Assembly: GCA_022606425.2 (NCBI GenBank)
Contig: JAHDVF020000980.1
Location: 620,001 to 684,000 of the forward strand
DNA from: Lepidostoma basale
Lineage: Eukaryota; Arthropoda; Insecta; Trichoptera; Lepidostomatidae
DNA: 64,000 nucleotides
Reading direction: 5' to 3'
Part shown: positions 1-11,459 of the stretch, one piece after another
Layout of the letters: every line of letters starts with the position of its first letter
Position numbering within the stretch: the first letter of the stretch is position 1
The notes under the pieces: model-generated
What the model was told of the DNA's origin: nothing
The model's database searches: none
What the model saw: the letters and a program-made list of their open reading frames with translations, nothing else
Translations under genes and position numbers: made by a program

Positions 1-360
1 TGTTTGCGCTGGAAACATATTTAATGCGTTAAAAACAGTTACATTTATTTTAAAATATATACTTCGTTAAGTATGCTAAGGGTATGCAAATAATGATGGG
101 AAAAGTAGAAACGAAGCTAAAAGAGTGAAAAGGCATACCAAGAGGGCTACGACATTAATTTGTCGATGACAGTAAATCGGTTTTATTCCAATGTATAGTA
201 GTCAACTGGGTCTTTACTGGATCGGGAACTTTGATTGTGACCTATTAAGGCGAAACATGTCACCCCCATAAAATATAATGAAACATTTCCAAATCGGACG
301 TTTTCATAAATATAAGATATTAAAATGGATGACCAATGGTGACATTTGGGCGACTTAATT

Positions 361-910
361 ATTCTTCATCCACTCTGCAACCGAATGGTGCGAATGTTGA
401 AATGGTCGACTAATTTAAATACCTTGTCAGCATTATCACTAAAGCGCTATCCCGGACATTGACATAAAATGCAGAATTGAAGTTAACTTGAAACTCCGAC
501 AAAGAATGATTAAATGTTAAATGTGGTATGTTCTACTACATATATGGCTGCGAAACCTGGACTCTGAAAGGGAATGTAATGAACCGGTTGGAAGCGTTCG
601 AGATGTGGATATACCGCAGAATGCTCCGTATACTGTGAACCGGTAGGGTCATTTATGCAGACGTACTACAGAGAGCCAGATCCAATAGAGAGCTGTTGTC
701 GAGTGTGAAAATTAGAAAGGTCTCATATTTGGGTCATGTCCTAAGCGGAGAAAACGTTAACGATCACTGCAGCAAAGGCATCTCTATCCTGCGCCACTTA
801 AGAGCAAGATGGAACAGGTTCTGAACAAGAGTTCAGAACCTATTCCAAGTGGAGCAGGATAGAGATGCTGCAGTGATCGCCAAAATTGGGGGGACCTGAT
901 ACTGCATCCA
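361..910 (+). mobile_element. LINE 3' end (GAAGAAG-tail family), partly inverted
   Basis: Degenerate frames ETWTLKGNVMNRLEAFEMW and [19 protein letters not shown]. The terminal ~40 bp occurs twice as an inverted repeat (about 756-793 and 845-882). Same family as 54890-55535. Confidence 0.8.
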
Positions 911-1039
911 AAGAATAAGAAGAAATGTGAAGTTATGTATCAATGTTCAAAATACACCAATTAAAATATTAATTTAAAACACATCTGTGAGATTCAATCT
1001 ATCAAAGATGGAATAAAACGGTAACAGAATGGGGACTTC

Positions 1040-1200
1040 GGGCAGATATAAAAAATAGATGGAGACATAAAAATAGATGGATAGGCTGATGGTGTCAGGA
1101 GAATAGTTGAAGACTGGATGCAGATAGCGTAAAACAGGAATGTATGGAGTTTAAGTATTGAGGAGGCATGTGTCCAGCAGTTGACGGAATCAGCTATATG
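1040..1200 (+). mobile_element. LINE 3' fragment
   Basis: Degenerate frame VRRIVEDWMQIA, NRNVWSLSIEEACVQQLTE, typical of LINE C-termini. Confidence 0.5.
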
Positions 1201-1619
1201 AAAGGGTTCAAATATTACTTTAGATTAGTTTTGTACATACTGATCCAAACAGTGTGTTGCTGTCAAAACCCAGTTTTCGTTTATGATTGCCCCAGCGCAG
1301 ATGTGCTTGTCGAATTGTCTTATAGACACCTGGTACTTGGCCTCGTCATCCTTTGCATCTTCCACACCGGCAGGTTCTTGTCTCTTCTCACGGAGTTCGC
1401 TAGCTGCAAAATGGTATAATGACCTGAATTCATTGTTAAGTTATTAATCATCACATCGTTGGGGCATTTTGTTGTTCTCCGAAGACGATTAAAAACAAAC
1501 ACGAACAGCGCCAGCCTCCATTCAACAAAGATCCATGTTCCTGGACTAAAACTAAATATCGCTTCGTTTACCCAAAGGGTCGTTTACCCAACCAAGAGAT
1601 CCGTACGATGGCCCAGCAG

Positions 1620-1855
1620 CCCCTTATAACGAGCACCGTGAGTCCAGAATCAAGATCCTGTACGCGTCTAGACCGACTGAACTAAGACCTCTTGGAAGGT
1701 CTACACAGTGCCTAATGGACAATATTCTGGCTGACCTGGCTAGGTTGGGCGAATCGGACTGCTGGGAGCAAAAAGCGCAGGTTCGTGGAGCTAGGCGAAA
1801 AATCATCAAGGAGGCTAAAACTCTTCAAGAGTTGTATGGCCATAGGAAGTAAGTA
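1620..1855 (+). mobile_element. LINE 3' fragment (LYASRPT family)
   Basis: [53 protein letters not shown], then GTAAGTAAG. The antisense copy is at 58813-59050. Confidence 0.75.
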
Positions 1856-2062
1856 AGTTACCCAAAGGGTTAGATCAAAACAAAGGACTACCACACTCTT
1901 CTATCCTGAAATGTTATTGTCTTAACCATTCAACATATTTTGACCCTTCACGTAGCCGACATTTCATATTTGATTGATTTGATCATGCCACGTTTTACTT
2001 GGTCTTTTAATATATCCTACATCCTGTCCCTTTCACATCGTATCAACCATCATTAAAGGAAT

Positions 2063-2230
2063 GATTGAGGATAGGCGCGGTGTGGAAAGACCCGGAAGTC
2101 CTGGCTCGAGAATATTAAGGAATGGACCAGAATTCAAGGGTTGAGGGAGTTGTTCTGGCTGGCACAGGACAGAGTGGCCTACGCCAGAGTGATAGCCGAC
2201 GACGGGGGGACTCCAAGAAGAAGAATGTTT
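2063..2230 (+). mobile_element. LINE 3' fragment
   Basis: Frame-shifted WTRIQGLRELFWLAQDRVA, ARVIADDGGTPRRR followed by AAGAAGAAG, related to the 25743 element. Confidence 0.65.
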
Positions 2231-2424
2231 ACCATTATTTCTTCATACATTCTTTTGATGTGTCCAACCCTTTTTTTAAGACTACCAACATGGATTTAAA
2301 TCAATGGCATTCAAAATGGTATTCTCATTATTGTAAATCTGGTCTTGTCCAAGCTTGAACCCAAGTCCCTTGGATCAGGAACTAGCCGCTTGGTCCCCAA
2401 GACTACCAGTCGGATAAATTATCT

Positions 2425-3053
2425 GTTTTATACGATTTCGTGTATTTAGGTAATATGTTTACAAGAGATGGGCGAGTGGAGAGTGATATTGAAAGAAGAG
2501 TTGGGGCAGGCAACAGAGTGAATGGTGCACTTAAAGTTGTCATCGCAAACAAAAACCTGTCCAAAAAAGCTAGAATGGCAGTGCACAATGGTGTTCTTCT
2601 ACCGACCCTTATGTATGGATGCGTAGCATGGAACTGGCAAAAGAAGGATAAAAGTAGAATAAATTAATTAGAAATGAGATCTCTTAGACGAATGTATGGA
2701 TACTCTGTGTATGATAGAGTGTCGAATGAAAATATGAGAAGTGAATGATGGTGTTATGAACAAAATAATGAAACATTAAGATGGTTTAGACATATGGAAA
2801 GAATGATAAAGAAAGAATGGTAAAAAAATTATATGTTAACGATGTAAATGGAACCAGAAATAGAGGAAGACTGAGGAAAACGTGGCACGATCAAATTAAT
2901 GTGAGGAGTTAGAGAAATCGACGCGCGTGCATGACTCGATGTATGAATATTGAGGAAGCGAGAGAAATATGTCAGGAAAGGAAAATATGGCAGTCTATTC
3001 TTTCTGCCTACCCCTCCGGTGGACGGCGTGATAGTTAGTTAGTTAGTTAGTTA
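2425..3053 (+). mobile_element. RTE-like LINE 3' end (TTAG-tail family)
   Basis: [37 protein letters not shown], then degenerate [17 protein letters not shown] and the YPSGG end. Finishes in TTAGTTAGTTAGTTAG. Reference family for many copies below. Confidence 0.85.
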
Positions 3054-3055
3054 CT

Positions 3056-3448
3056 TGTTTTAAATAGTATTTAAATATATAATTAAAAAAGTTTATTACA
3101 ACTCAGAACATTTCCTGCCAATAACAACAAAACCACAACTAGCACAGCGGTCATGTTGCAGTGGAAAAAAAAACTGCTCTGATATCCTCAAATCGCTTTA
3201 TTTTTATAGTTTCGATTTATAATTACAGATTCGTTCATTTTTCATCTTTGGATTCAATTAATTATTTTTCCAATATAGCATACAATATAACGAATCAAAG
3301 ATAAGAAAAATTAACTTTTTAATTTATGAATTGGTCAAGTTTCTTACGCAATGAACTTTACTAATTATACTTCACTAATTAGATAAGGTATTGAGATAAA
3401 ACGATCTTGTAAGATTGAATTAAAAAAATACATTGGAATTAAACTAAC
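3056..3448. other. AT-rich spacer
   Basis: No coding potential or repeat recognised. Confidence 0.5.
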
Positions 3449-3515
3449 TAACTAACCAACCATCACGCCGTCTCACCGAAGGGGTAGGCAGAAATAATAG
3501 ACTGCCATACTTTTG
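3449..3515 (-). mobile_element. TTAG-tail LINE, last ~65 bp
   Basis: CTAACTAACTAACCAACC followed by the reverse of the family's terminal codons. Confidence 0.75.
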
Positions 3516-3834
3516 GCCCGGCTTGCTTAATTTTTTTAAAATTAAAACCTCATCTGGCTTACAGAGGATCAGCTCTTGTGGCTATTTCTCTCACGTCTGA
3601 TGGGAACATTGTTGGAAGGTGATTTGGTGGGTTGTTGGTTTATGCGGGGGCATGATTACTTAGATTTGGGGGGTTTTGATTCAAAATTTCTTACGCAAGC
3701 CGGGCTTCTGGGCTTCTATGGGAGTACCACCACTGCGTGTCATCCACGCACGTCGATTTCTCTGACTCTTCTATATGTGATTTATTTTATGATTTTTTAT
3801 GAATAACAAATTTACCCCTACATCATAGGGGGAA

Positions 3835-3955
3835 CTATATAAATTGTTTATAGCGTTCTCCCGACGATGAAGGTGTAAAGCCTTCGAAACCTGTCGAGAA
3901 AAGTATACTTAAAAGTGGAAAAAATAGTGTTTGTCAAAACACTGTTTTTTTCTTA
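3835..3955 (+). repeat. Hammerhead-like hairpin tail
   Basis: CCGACGA-T-GAAGG..CCTTC-GAAAC-CTGTC, then GAGAAAAGTATACTTAAAAG. Confidence 0.6.
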
Positions 3956-4023
3956 CATGATATTTCTAATATTTCTATACGTATGTTATGGCAAAATGAC
4001 AGTTTTGGAAAAATCGAAAAAAC

Positions 4024-4595
4024 TTACTAACTAACCATCACGTCATTTCCCCGGAGGGGTAGACAGAGGAGATAGATCGCCACAATGCTCTGTCCTGGCA
4101 TACCTCTCTGGCTTTCTCTACATTTATACATCGCACAACGCAAGGACGTCGATTATTCCGACTTCGAATGTGGCCGCCTTTTAGTAATTGATTCATTTGG
4201 TCATGCCATGTTTTCCTCGGTCGTCCATGGCTTCTTTTTCCACTCACGCTGTTTGCGTACAACTTTTTAACCATTCTACTCTCATCCATTTGTTCCATAT
4301 GTCCAAACCACCTCAGGGATCTTTTTTTAATTTTATCCATGATGCAGTTATCTGCCTTACATTTCTTTCTTATTTCATCGTTCGGTATTCTATCATACAA
4401 CGTTTTCCTGCACATTATTCTTAGGGATCTCATTTTTACGACGATTATCCTGCTTTTATCCTTATTTTGCCAGCTGCAAGTTTCGCTTCCATACACGATG
4501 GTTGGCACTAGAACTCCATTGTGAACTGCCATCTTTGCTTCTGTGGATATATTTCTATTTGCAGTAATGACTTCGAAAAATCGAAAAAGTTGCAT
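4024..4595 (-). mobile_element. TTAG-tail LINE 3' end, long open frame
   Basis: A 185-codon frame: [49 protein letters not shown]-like motif and YPSGEMT. A diverged subfamily, less decayed than its neighbours. Confidence 0.85.
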
Positions 4596-4724
4596 ATATA
4601 TATAAGATAATAATAAGAAAAATGGGGAAACTGTACTGGATTATATTATTTTTCAATGCTTATTTTTTGCATTTGTAACTACAGCGGCCATCTTCTATAG
4701 CTACCGCAACATCAATTAAATTAT

Positions 4725-5287
4725 AGATTTTGAAAAACCGTGAAAGTAGAATAAATGCAGTAGAAATGAGAACTCTAAGACTAATGTGTGACGAATCTGT
4801 ATATGATAGAGTGTCAAATGCAAGTATAAGAAGGGCATGGAACTGGCAAAATAAGGATGAAAGTAGAATAAATGCAGTAGAAAAGAGATCTCTTAGACGA
4901 ATGTGTGAATACTCTGTGTATGATAGTGTCGAATGAAAATATAATAAGTGAATGCGGTGCGAATGAAAGTGTTATGAACAAAATAATAAAAGGGTCATTA
5001 AGATGATTTGAACACATGGAAAGAATGAGTGAAGAAAGAATGGTAAAGAAGGTATATGTAAACAGCGTAAACGGAGCTAGAAATATAGGAAGGCCGAGGA
5101 AAACGTGGCACGATCAAATCAATCAAATATTAAATGTCGATCACGTGCGGAGTCGGAGAAATTGACGTGCGTGCATGACAAGTGTATGAATGTAGAGGAA
5201 GTGAGAGAAGTATGTCAGGACAGAAAAGTGTGGCGTTCTATTATTTCTGCCTACCCCTTCGGGAAGACAGCGAGATGATTAGTTAGT
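4725..5287 (+). mobile_element. TTAG-tail LINE 3' end, rearranged
   Basis: Repeats the INAVEMRTLRLMCDESVYDR segment twice, then [16 protein letters not shown] and the terminal codons. Lies just downstream of the gene A 3' end. Confidence 0.8.
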
Positions 5288-5339
5288 TTCATAGTGATTC
5301 GGCCTAAATAAAATAATATAATTTTTTTGTATAATTATT

Positions 5340-5345
5340 TTTATT
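5340..5345 (-). terminator. Polyadenylation signal of gene A
   Basis: AATAAA on the minus strand 27 bp past the gene A stop. Confidence 0.55.
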
Positions 5346-5371
5346 TCATATTAAAAAAAAACAGTTGGAAA

Positions 5372-5533
5372 TTATAAGTATAACTTTATTGCATTTTCCT
5401 GCGTTTTTGCTATCCAGTCAAGGTATGAAAAGACCCTTGTATGTACATCAGGCAAGCCTCGAGCACACTCCATCCCCCATGATATGATGCCAATAATATG
5501 TCCATTCTCCTCCACTGCTCCACCAGCGTCTCC
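5372..5533 (-). CDS. Gene A exon 5: Ser195 position is Ala
   Basis: ATTCCTAG acceptor, then GDAGGAVEENGHIIGIISW, ECARGLPDVHTRVFSYLDW and TAA at 5372. The codon at the nucleophile is GCT, one base from TCT. Confidence 0.88.
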   Translation of the reverse strand, partial: GDAGGAVEENGHIIGIISWGMECARGLPDVHTRVFSYLDWIAKTQENAIKLYL

Positions 5534-8500
5534 CTAGGAATCAATAAAGTATGATTGGTTAACAGCTGTCGCGACAATTTCATAGAAATTAAGTCAATTG
5601 TAATATTATATAATATAACAGTATTTAAATTAAACAGTTTATATATATTTTTTTGTGAATGTATACTTATACTTGTATACGAATACTGGATTTCACCCAC
5701 CGTGGGTTATCAATTCATGATTTAATTGTATCTCAATAGAGACGAAGATGCAAATTGGAAACTGAATATGGTTGATCAAGGTGTTTACAGGACTTATGAC
5801 CTGTCATTGGTTGGGTTAAGCGCACGCTTTATGTAATTACAACATTCCCCATTCCACCTTTCATTATGACCATGTATGACAAATTTTGGTAGGTTGTATA
5901 TATGTTAAAGTCCTATGCGAGATTTCACATGTCAGTTTCAATGTGCCATCTATGAAGATTTTGATTACATATGTTAATCTTTTTATGATTACTCTATATA
6001 TAATCTACATACTAACGCCATCTATGGAGATTTATGTTTATTAAGCATTAAGCAGAACATCTTTTTAACTCAATGTAAGGCTACCACGCCATTAGCGCAT
6101 TGTTAGAAGCCGCCTGGAAATGTCACACTCCTATCTATCCAAACATTAATAAAATCATAAACAGCTTATAATCAAATGATTTTACTGAAATCTCTTGATG
6201 GAAGTTCACTTTAAATAACAATTAATTAAAATGATAATAATTAAATAAAACGATGTTTTTTAACTACTTCCACTTTTGGCTTTATTTCGACAGCGAGCGG
6301 TTTCGCCAGGCTCGCTGGCTCGACGTACTGGTGACACTAAATATAATAAATTATAATTATACTACTACAATATAATATAAAAATACTACTTTATATATAC
6401 TACCATTATAAAATATAAAATTATGATGGAACTAGAAATAGAGGAAGACCGAGGAAAACGTTGCATGATCAATAAATCAAATATTGAATGTCGGCCACGT
6501 GAGGAGTCAGAGAAATCGACGCACGTGCATGTGTATGCAATAACATGTTGAATACACATTTTGATTCCGTCTCAGAGTGTGACCAATCCACTGCCATTTG
6601 CGTCTTGCGACGTTCTCTAATTGGCTTTTCGCTTGCCGTGGTCCGAGAACGGCATTTGACACTGTTTGGGGTCAATAGATCTTTTATATTATAATATAAG
6701 CAAAGGCACCTATTTAAAAACACCTGGAGTTTTCCAATAACGTCCGCAGTAGATTTCCAAGTCTCACATCCGTACAGCAGTACGCTTTTAACGCTCCTGC
6801 TGAATATTTGGAGCTTGAGCTTTCTCGAAATGATAATGAACGGATACAGGGCGAAGCATAGTGAAAGCTCCCTTTGCCTTGTCAGCCTGCATCGTTCAAG
6901 GCGCACTAAACTGGTCCCCTATGGGAGGAAAGAGAAAGCGAGGCAGACCTAGAGCCACCTGGAAAAGAGCCCTGCAGGACGAGGTTAAGGCAGCAGGCCT
7001 CACTTGGGATGATGTTAGGCATCAGGCATGCGATAGAATCGGGTGGAAAAGGTTCATTGAGACCCTATGCACCACGGAGGTATGGCAGGACAAAAAATAA
7101 GAAGAATATACAAATTTGGAGAGCAATGGGAAACTATCGATGTCTTGGGTTGAAATTAGTGAAGTGAAGATATAGAAATAATGAGATGGAATAGAAGGTA
7201 GTGAAAAAGTTATTTTTATCTAATTATTTCAATGTTTCCCTACAAAGCATCCTCCCTTGCCAACTTCAGCCAATGTGCAGATTTGGTTTTCGGTAAGATT
7301 CTCTATTCCATATTTATTGATGCAGTCCTCATTCGATACCACATTCGCCTTCAAAATCTGCAAAATATCTGGATCTGGTCCATGCGGATGCTGAAAGAAA
7401 AACTTTTTTCGTTTAATTTACACAATGTGTTATGCAGTAGAAATGTGATCACTTAGACGAAAATCTCTGTGTATGATTGAGTATCGAATGCAAATATAAC
7501 TTAATATTTTAAAAGGGTGAAACGTCGTCACCTGAGAGTAAGAGGGTTCCAAATAACAAAATTTCACATTTGGCTTTTTTTCGTGAAAAGGGTTCTTACT
7601 AACCTTATCTATACGTACAATTAAAAAATACATGTAGTAGTATCGTCATTTTGATGTTACAAAAATAATCAATTTCCATTTGATCATTGAAAACACACGA
7701 TTCACTGGATCACGATCACACAATGATTCATTTACACTTAGAACTTTATTATTCCAACTGTCGCCAGAGAAAATTTACACGCTTCTCGGTAAAAAAGTTT
7801 CATCTGCTTCAGATGGAACCCTTTTATTCCAAGATACACACCCGAAACCAACAAAACTTTGACTTCATTTTTCTAAGCTTTTAACTTTTGACAGTTGGAA
7901 CCTTGTTACTCTTAGGTGACGACGTGTCATTCCATCTATTAGGTGTTTTGGAAAGTTCGGTCCGTTTTACAACAGAGGGCTCTGGCTGCTTCAAGTCTTC
8001 AAATCTGATGGCTATTTTTTTTAATAAGCCTAAGCATCTGTCAATTAAGTTAAGTTCGCAAATGTTTGTCATTCTCACGACAATATTTGTTTTATCGCTC
8101 CTTAAAATATCGATTTTCGTGGTAAATGAAAAGCATTTGCAGAAGTTCTGCTGTCCTGTTTTAATTGGAAGGAGAGTGAAGCTGAGGTGCATTAAATGCT
8201 TGTAGAAGTTTATGACGATCATACATGAGAATACTATAGACGCTTCAAAGCTGGTGATTTTAGCGTTGACGGCAAAGATCGCCCTGGAAGACCGAAAAAT
8301 GAACTCCTCAAACCGGATGAAACGGTCTTGGGGAAGTCTACCGACAACAAATTATTAGATTAAAGCAGGCACTACCTGAAAAACGATCGGAATGGGGCAA
8401 CAGGCACAGCAAGCTGGTTTTTCAACACAACAACGCTCGACCTCACATCGCAATCGCAGTCAAAAACTACATACAGAGTGTGCCGCAAATTATACTGCAC

Positions 8501-11372
8501 CCATCTTATTCACCAAACGTGGCACCATCCGACTACGACTTGTTCAGATCCATGACGCACGCCTTAGGAGAGCAGCACTTCCATTCATATGCAGATGTCA
8601 ATAATTGGGTTGATGACTGGATTACCTCAAAAGACGAGGCGTTTTTTCGACGATGGATTAATTTATTACCAGAAAGAGGGGAAAAATAGTGGCTAACGAT
8701 GGACAATATTTTGATTGGTTGGTTTTTTTATTTTATCTTTCAAATAAATATGATTTTTATGCAATAAAACCGACCGAAATTTCCGAAACATCAAAAAAAA
8801 AAAACTCCTAAAAGACAGACGTTTTCATTCACATTAATTATAATAAAATCGATTTGTATGTATTTTTTATAATAAAATATTTCTTTTTGGGTTTGAAGAA
8901 ATGACTTTTGAAATGGCTTACAGTTGTCATCCCCCACCCAGATATCGTTACAACTGCCCCTGCTTCCGCGTCTTCCGTTGGCAAGGCAATAGGTATTGTA
9001 TTTTCGTTAAATTCAATTTCATCCTTAACCAACACTAGCGCGATGTCGTTGGGTGATATTGTCGCAAAATCAAAATCTTCGTGATGAAAAACGTCCTGTA
9101 TATCATAAGTAACCCCGCTACTGTTCAAAGAAGGCGTTCCCACCACAGCTTTTAAATTTCCAATGTCTTCCCTGAAACAAAGAAAACTGGATAAACATAT
9201 TTGTTTCTTTGTAGGAGCCTATATGAATATCAGAAACTTGGAAGACAATGTGGTCACTACACACCCGATTCTATCAAAGGACGCAGCGGCGCCTTTTCAT
9301 TTTCTTCGCTCTTACAAACTCATGAACCCGCCCCCATTCGTCCACGTGGGACTGTGGTCAAATAATTTAAATCAAAGCTAGAGGGATCCTAGGCCACATT
9401 CAATCCCATTTACAACCCCTTGCTCTTCCTTGAGAGTAGCACTGGGTATGGCTGCCTTTTAGAAAAATGGCATGGTTTTAAAAATAAGTTGGTTCCATGA
9501 AGATGCTTATATCCAAAAGTGGATAGACGAAAGCTGAAGAAGAAGAAATAAGGAAATATCCTAAGTATACGTAAAATACCTGTCATAAAACAGAGAGACA
9601 GTCTCAGTCATTTTTTATTTAACATTATTATGGATAAAATAATAGAAGAGGTGTCTTCACTGGACCTAGGTTACAGAATGGGAAAAAATCTTATCAATAT
9701 AGTATACTATGCTGACGACGCTGCAATAATAGCAGAGAATGCTCTACAAATTCCACCTTACATCTAAAAAATATAACATGACGATTTCTACTAGTAAAAC
9801 GAAGTGCTTAACGATATCAAAAGAGATCATCGATAACACACATATTGAGCAAGTATGGTAATACGATTCACTTACCAAGGCATAGACATCGGTAGCTGCA
9901 GTGCAAGCACAAACCAACAAAGCGACAGCCGTGGCTGGCTGCTTGCACGAAACCATATTGAGGAACAAATACATGCTAACCAAAAGTTAAGTCAAGATAT
10001 ACAAGGCATGCGTTCGTCTTATCATGACGTATGAAATAGAGGAACTAAGAACCTTCTTATAGTAGCAGAAATGCGAACCCTACGCTCCATCGCAGGCAAA
10101 ACTCTCAAAGATCGGATCAGAAATGAAACGATAAGGTCTGTATGTGGTGTTGAGGACATATTGAGATGGGAAAGAAGCAGAAGGCGCTTTTGGAGAGACC
10201 ACGTGGACCACATGGAGAATACAAGAATTGCAAAAATTGTTAAAGATGAAAACCCAAGCAGCAAGAGATTACCAGGAAGACCGCCGAAGAGATGGAGAGA
10301 TCGTTGGACATCATCATCCCAGAATAGCCCACCGTCACAAACAGGTCATACGACTCAAACTTAGAGGAAGAAGAAGAAAGACATAGAATATATAAATAAT
10401 AAATTCTTTTCATTTTGCCTGGTCGGGTCCCTCCTAACATTGGCGATCACTGTGGTGAATTCCTTATCACAATAATGATTTCCTAGAAAATGTTACTGTA
10501 GTGTTTTGCCATTATCTTCCTTAAGCTGGTGGGTATGTTGCCGAAGATATGTCATAAACCCTCTCCCTGTCTGCTATGGCCCTAATTATTAGATGAGTGA
10601 TCACGTTCCTCGGTAGGGATGTGCGATCCGCTCATGAGTTAACTCAAAGATTCGACTCACTTAGGAGAGCGAGTGAGCGATGATTCATAAAAAAAGAGCG
10701 GCAGCTCAATGATCCGCTGGGTGAATCGTAAATTATTGCAAAAGAGTCGACTCTTTTCAGTGAGTTTTTTAAGGGATCTGAGTTGAATGGTTTCTCTTAG
10801 CAAAGTGAGCTGACTTTTCTTAATAATTCATGGGTCACCATTTTGAGACGTTTGTTAAAAATGAATTTCTGATACGAGGTAAAAAAAAAGGTCGCTTCTG
10901 ATTTTCTGCAAAATTAGAAAATTGGGGGACGGAAGTTGTTGGCAACCTTTTTTTTTAGCCATTGACTAAAAATTTAGCTCGATGAGCTAAAAAAAAAGGT
11001 CATCGGACTTCAAAGTTGTACTCGCGGGAGGGAGTCGGACTTATTAGAAGCGTTTTCATACATGGTGTCATTTCACTGCATTTTATAGGTCCATCCGGGT
11101 GTACGAGTATATCACCTTGGAATTTACAGTCATTCTAGTCCCAAGATAATAATGACAATACACAAAAATACTGAAAGTAAATCATTTAACGTACCTGGTT
11201 AGACAATGGGCAGCGGTAAGGATCCATTTCGTACTAATGATACTACCTGCACACCAGTGTTCTCCGAGATAACTCAGGGACACTTGATAGGGCGCTACAC
11301 CCGCCTCCGCGTCGATGCCACCCAATACTCTAGCATGGCTACCCCGAGTTTTATCAGCATGGATACACTGAT
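5372..11372 (-). CDS. Gene A: chymotrypsin-like serine protease homologue, Ser195 to Ala (signal exon not found)
   Basis: S1A fold with a broken active site. Exons in transcription order: 11372-11195, 9171-8922, 7390-7244, 5533-5372 (737 nt, 245 codons with stop). The first exon starts in phase 1, so a signal-peptide exon should precede it; none was identified between 11,373 and 14,789. The activation site HAR-VLGG, His57 (LTAAHC) and Asp102 (SPNDIALV) are intact, but GDSGGP is replaced by GDAGGA. With Ala for the nucleophile it should not hydrolyse peptides. Everything else, including the C-terminal YLDWIAK helix, is preserved, so it looks like a maintained serine protease homologue rather than a decayed gene. 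Insect serine protease homologues often act as cofactors, but which role applies here is unknown. Introns contain a mariner remnant and LINE fragments. Confidence 0.85.
5640..6165 (+). repeat. ~430-bp dispersed repeat copy
   Basis: Starts with a lead (ATACTGGATTTCACCCACC). The core runs from TTAATTGTATCTCAATAGAG to the AGAAGCCGCCTGGA segment. Confidence 0.85.
6190..6330 (-). repeat. Hammerhead-like hairpin tail (GCCAG stem)
   Basis: Minus strand: GCCAGCGAGCCTGGCGAAAC, then CGCTCGCTGTCGAAATAAAG. Confidence 0.6.
6415..6540 (+). mobile_element. TTAG-tail LINE fragment
   Basis: Nucleotide match to the [15 protein letters not shown] region of the family, truncated at both ends. Confidence 0.75.
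6545..6860 (-). mobile_element. LINE fragment (reverse transcriptase C-terminus)
   Basis: KLQIFSRSVKSVLLYGCETW, ADVIGKLQVFLNRCL, and PNSVKCRSRTTASEKPIRERR-like frame. Joined head to head with the next fragment. Confidence 0.8.
6861..7110 (+). mobile_element. LINE 3' end
   Basis: GKRKRGRPRATWKRALQDEV, AAGLTWDDVRHQACDRIGW, FIETLCTTEVWQDKK, followed by an AAGAAG-like tail. Probably the other half of the inverted 6545-6860 copy. Confidence 0.8.
7244..7390 (-). CDS. Gene A exon 4
   Basis: 147 bp, phase 0 at both ends, GTAGGG donor. HPHGPDPDILQILKANVVS, NEDCINKYGIENLTENQIC, LAEVGKGGCF. Confidence 0.87.
7881..8222 (-). other. Unassigned 113-codon ORF
   Basis: Open frame rich in Lys, Ser and Thr, ending PKSNKVPTVKS. 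I do not recognise it. It lies in gene A intron 3 and abuts the mariner remnant. A short inverted relative of its last codons (TSSPESKRVPNNK) occurs near 7511-7550 on the other strand. Possibly a retrocopy or repeat fragment. Confidence 0.25.
8195..8790 (+). pseudogene. Mariner transposase remnant
   Basis: Frame fragments match mariner (DD34D) transposase: YYRRFKAGDFSVDGKDRPG near the N-terminus, then a jump to HNNARPHIAIAVKNYIQS and HPSYSPNVAPSDYDLF with the last two acidic positions, ending WINLLPERGEK and NDGQYFD. The middle, including the first catalytic Asp, is deleted and stops are present. Lies in gene A intron 3. Confidence 0.85.
8922..9171 (-). CDS. Gene A exon 3: Asp102
   Basis: TTTCAG acceptor; EDIGNLKAVVGTPSLNSSG, FATISPNDIALVLVKDE with the catalytic Asp, VTISGWGMTT. 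Ends in phase 0 at GTAAGC. Confidence 0.88.
9590..10380 (+). mobile_element. LINE 3' part with YADD (GRPPKRWRDRW family)
   Basis: Contains NIVYYADDAAIIAENA (the reverse transcriptase YxDD box, about 9698-9745), then LRSIAGKTLKDRIRNETIRS, LRWERSRRRFWRDHVDHM, RLPGRPPKRWRDRWTSSSQ and a GAAGAAGAAG tail. Frame broken in the middle. Confidence 0.85.
10610..10900. mobile_element. Possible hAT-like non-autonomous element
   Basis: Begins TAGGGATGTGCGATCCGCTC and carries repeated GAGTSRACTC-type motifs. No transposase and no clear second terminus. Confidence 0.3.
11195..11372 (-). CDS. Gene A exon 2: activation site, His57
   Basis: TTTGACAG acceptor; QCIHADKTRGSHAR before [18 protein letters not shown], then WILTAAHCLT with the catalytic His. 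Ends in phase 2 at GTACGT. Confidence 0.88.
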
Positions 11373-11459
11373 CTGTCAAAATATTATTATTTAAATAATA
11401 AGAAATGTATTAAATATTCAACATTAAAACGAAAGCCCGTTTTATTATATTTTATAGGA

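Noticed and set aside
4038..4595. 185-codon frame as a host gene
   Set aside because: The WFGHMEQMDESRMVKK and RPRKTWHDQ blocks and the TTAG-type end identify it as a LINE copy.
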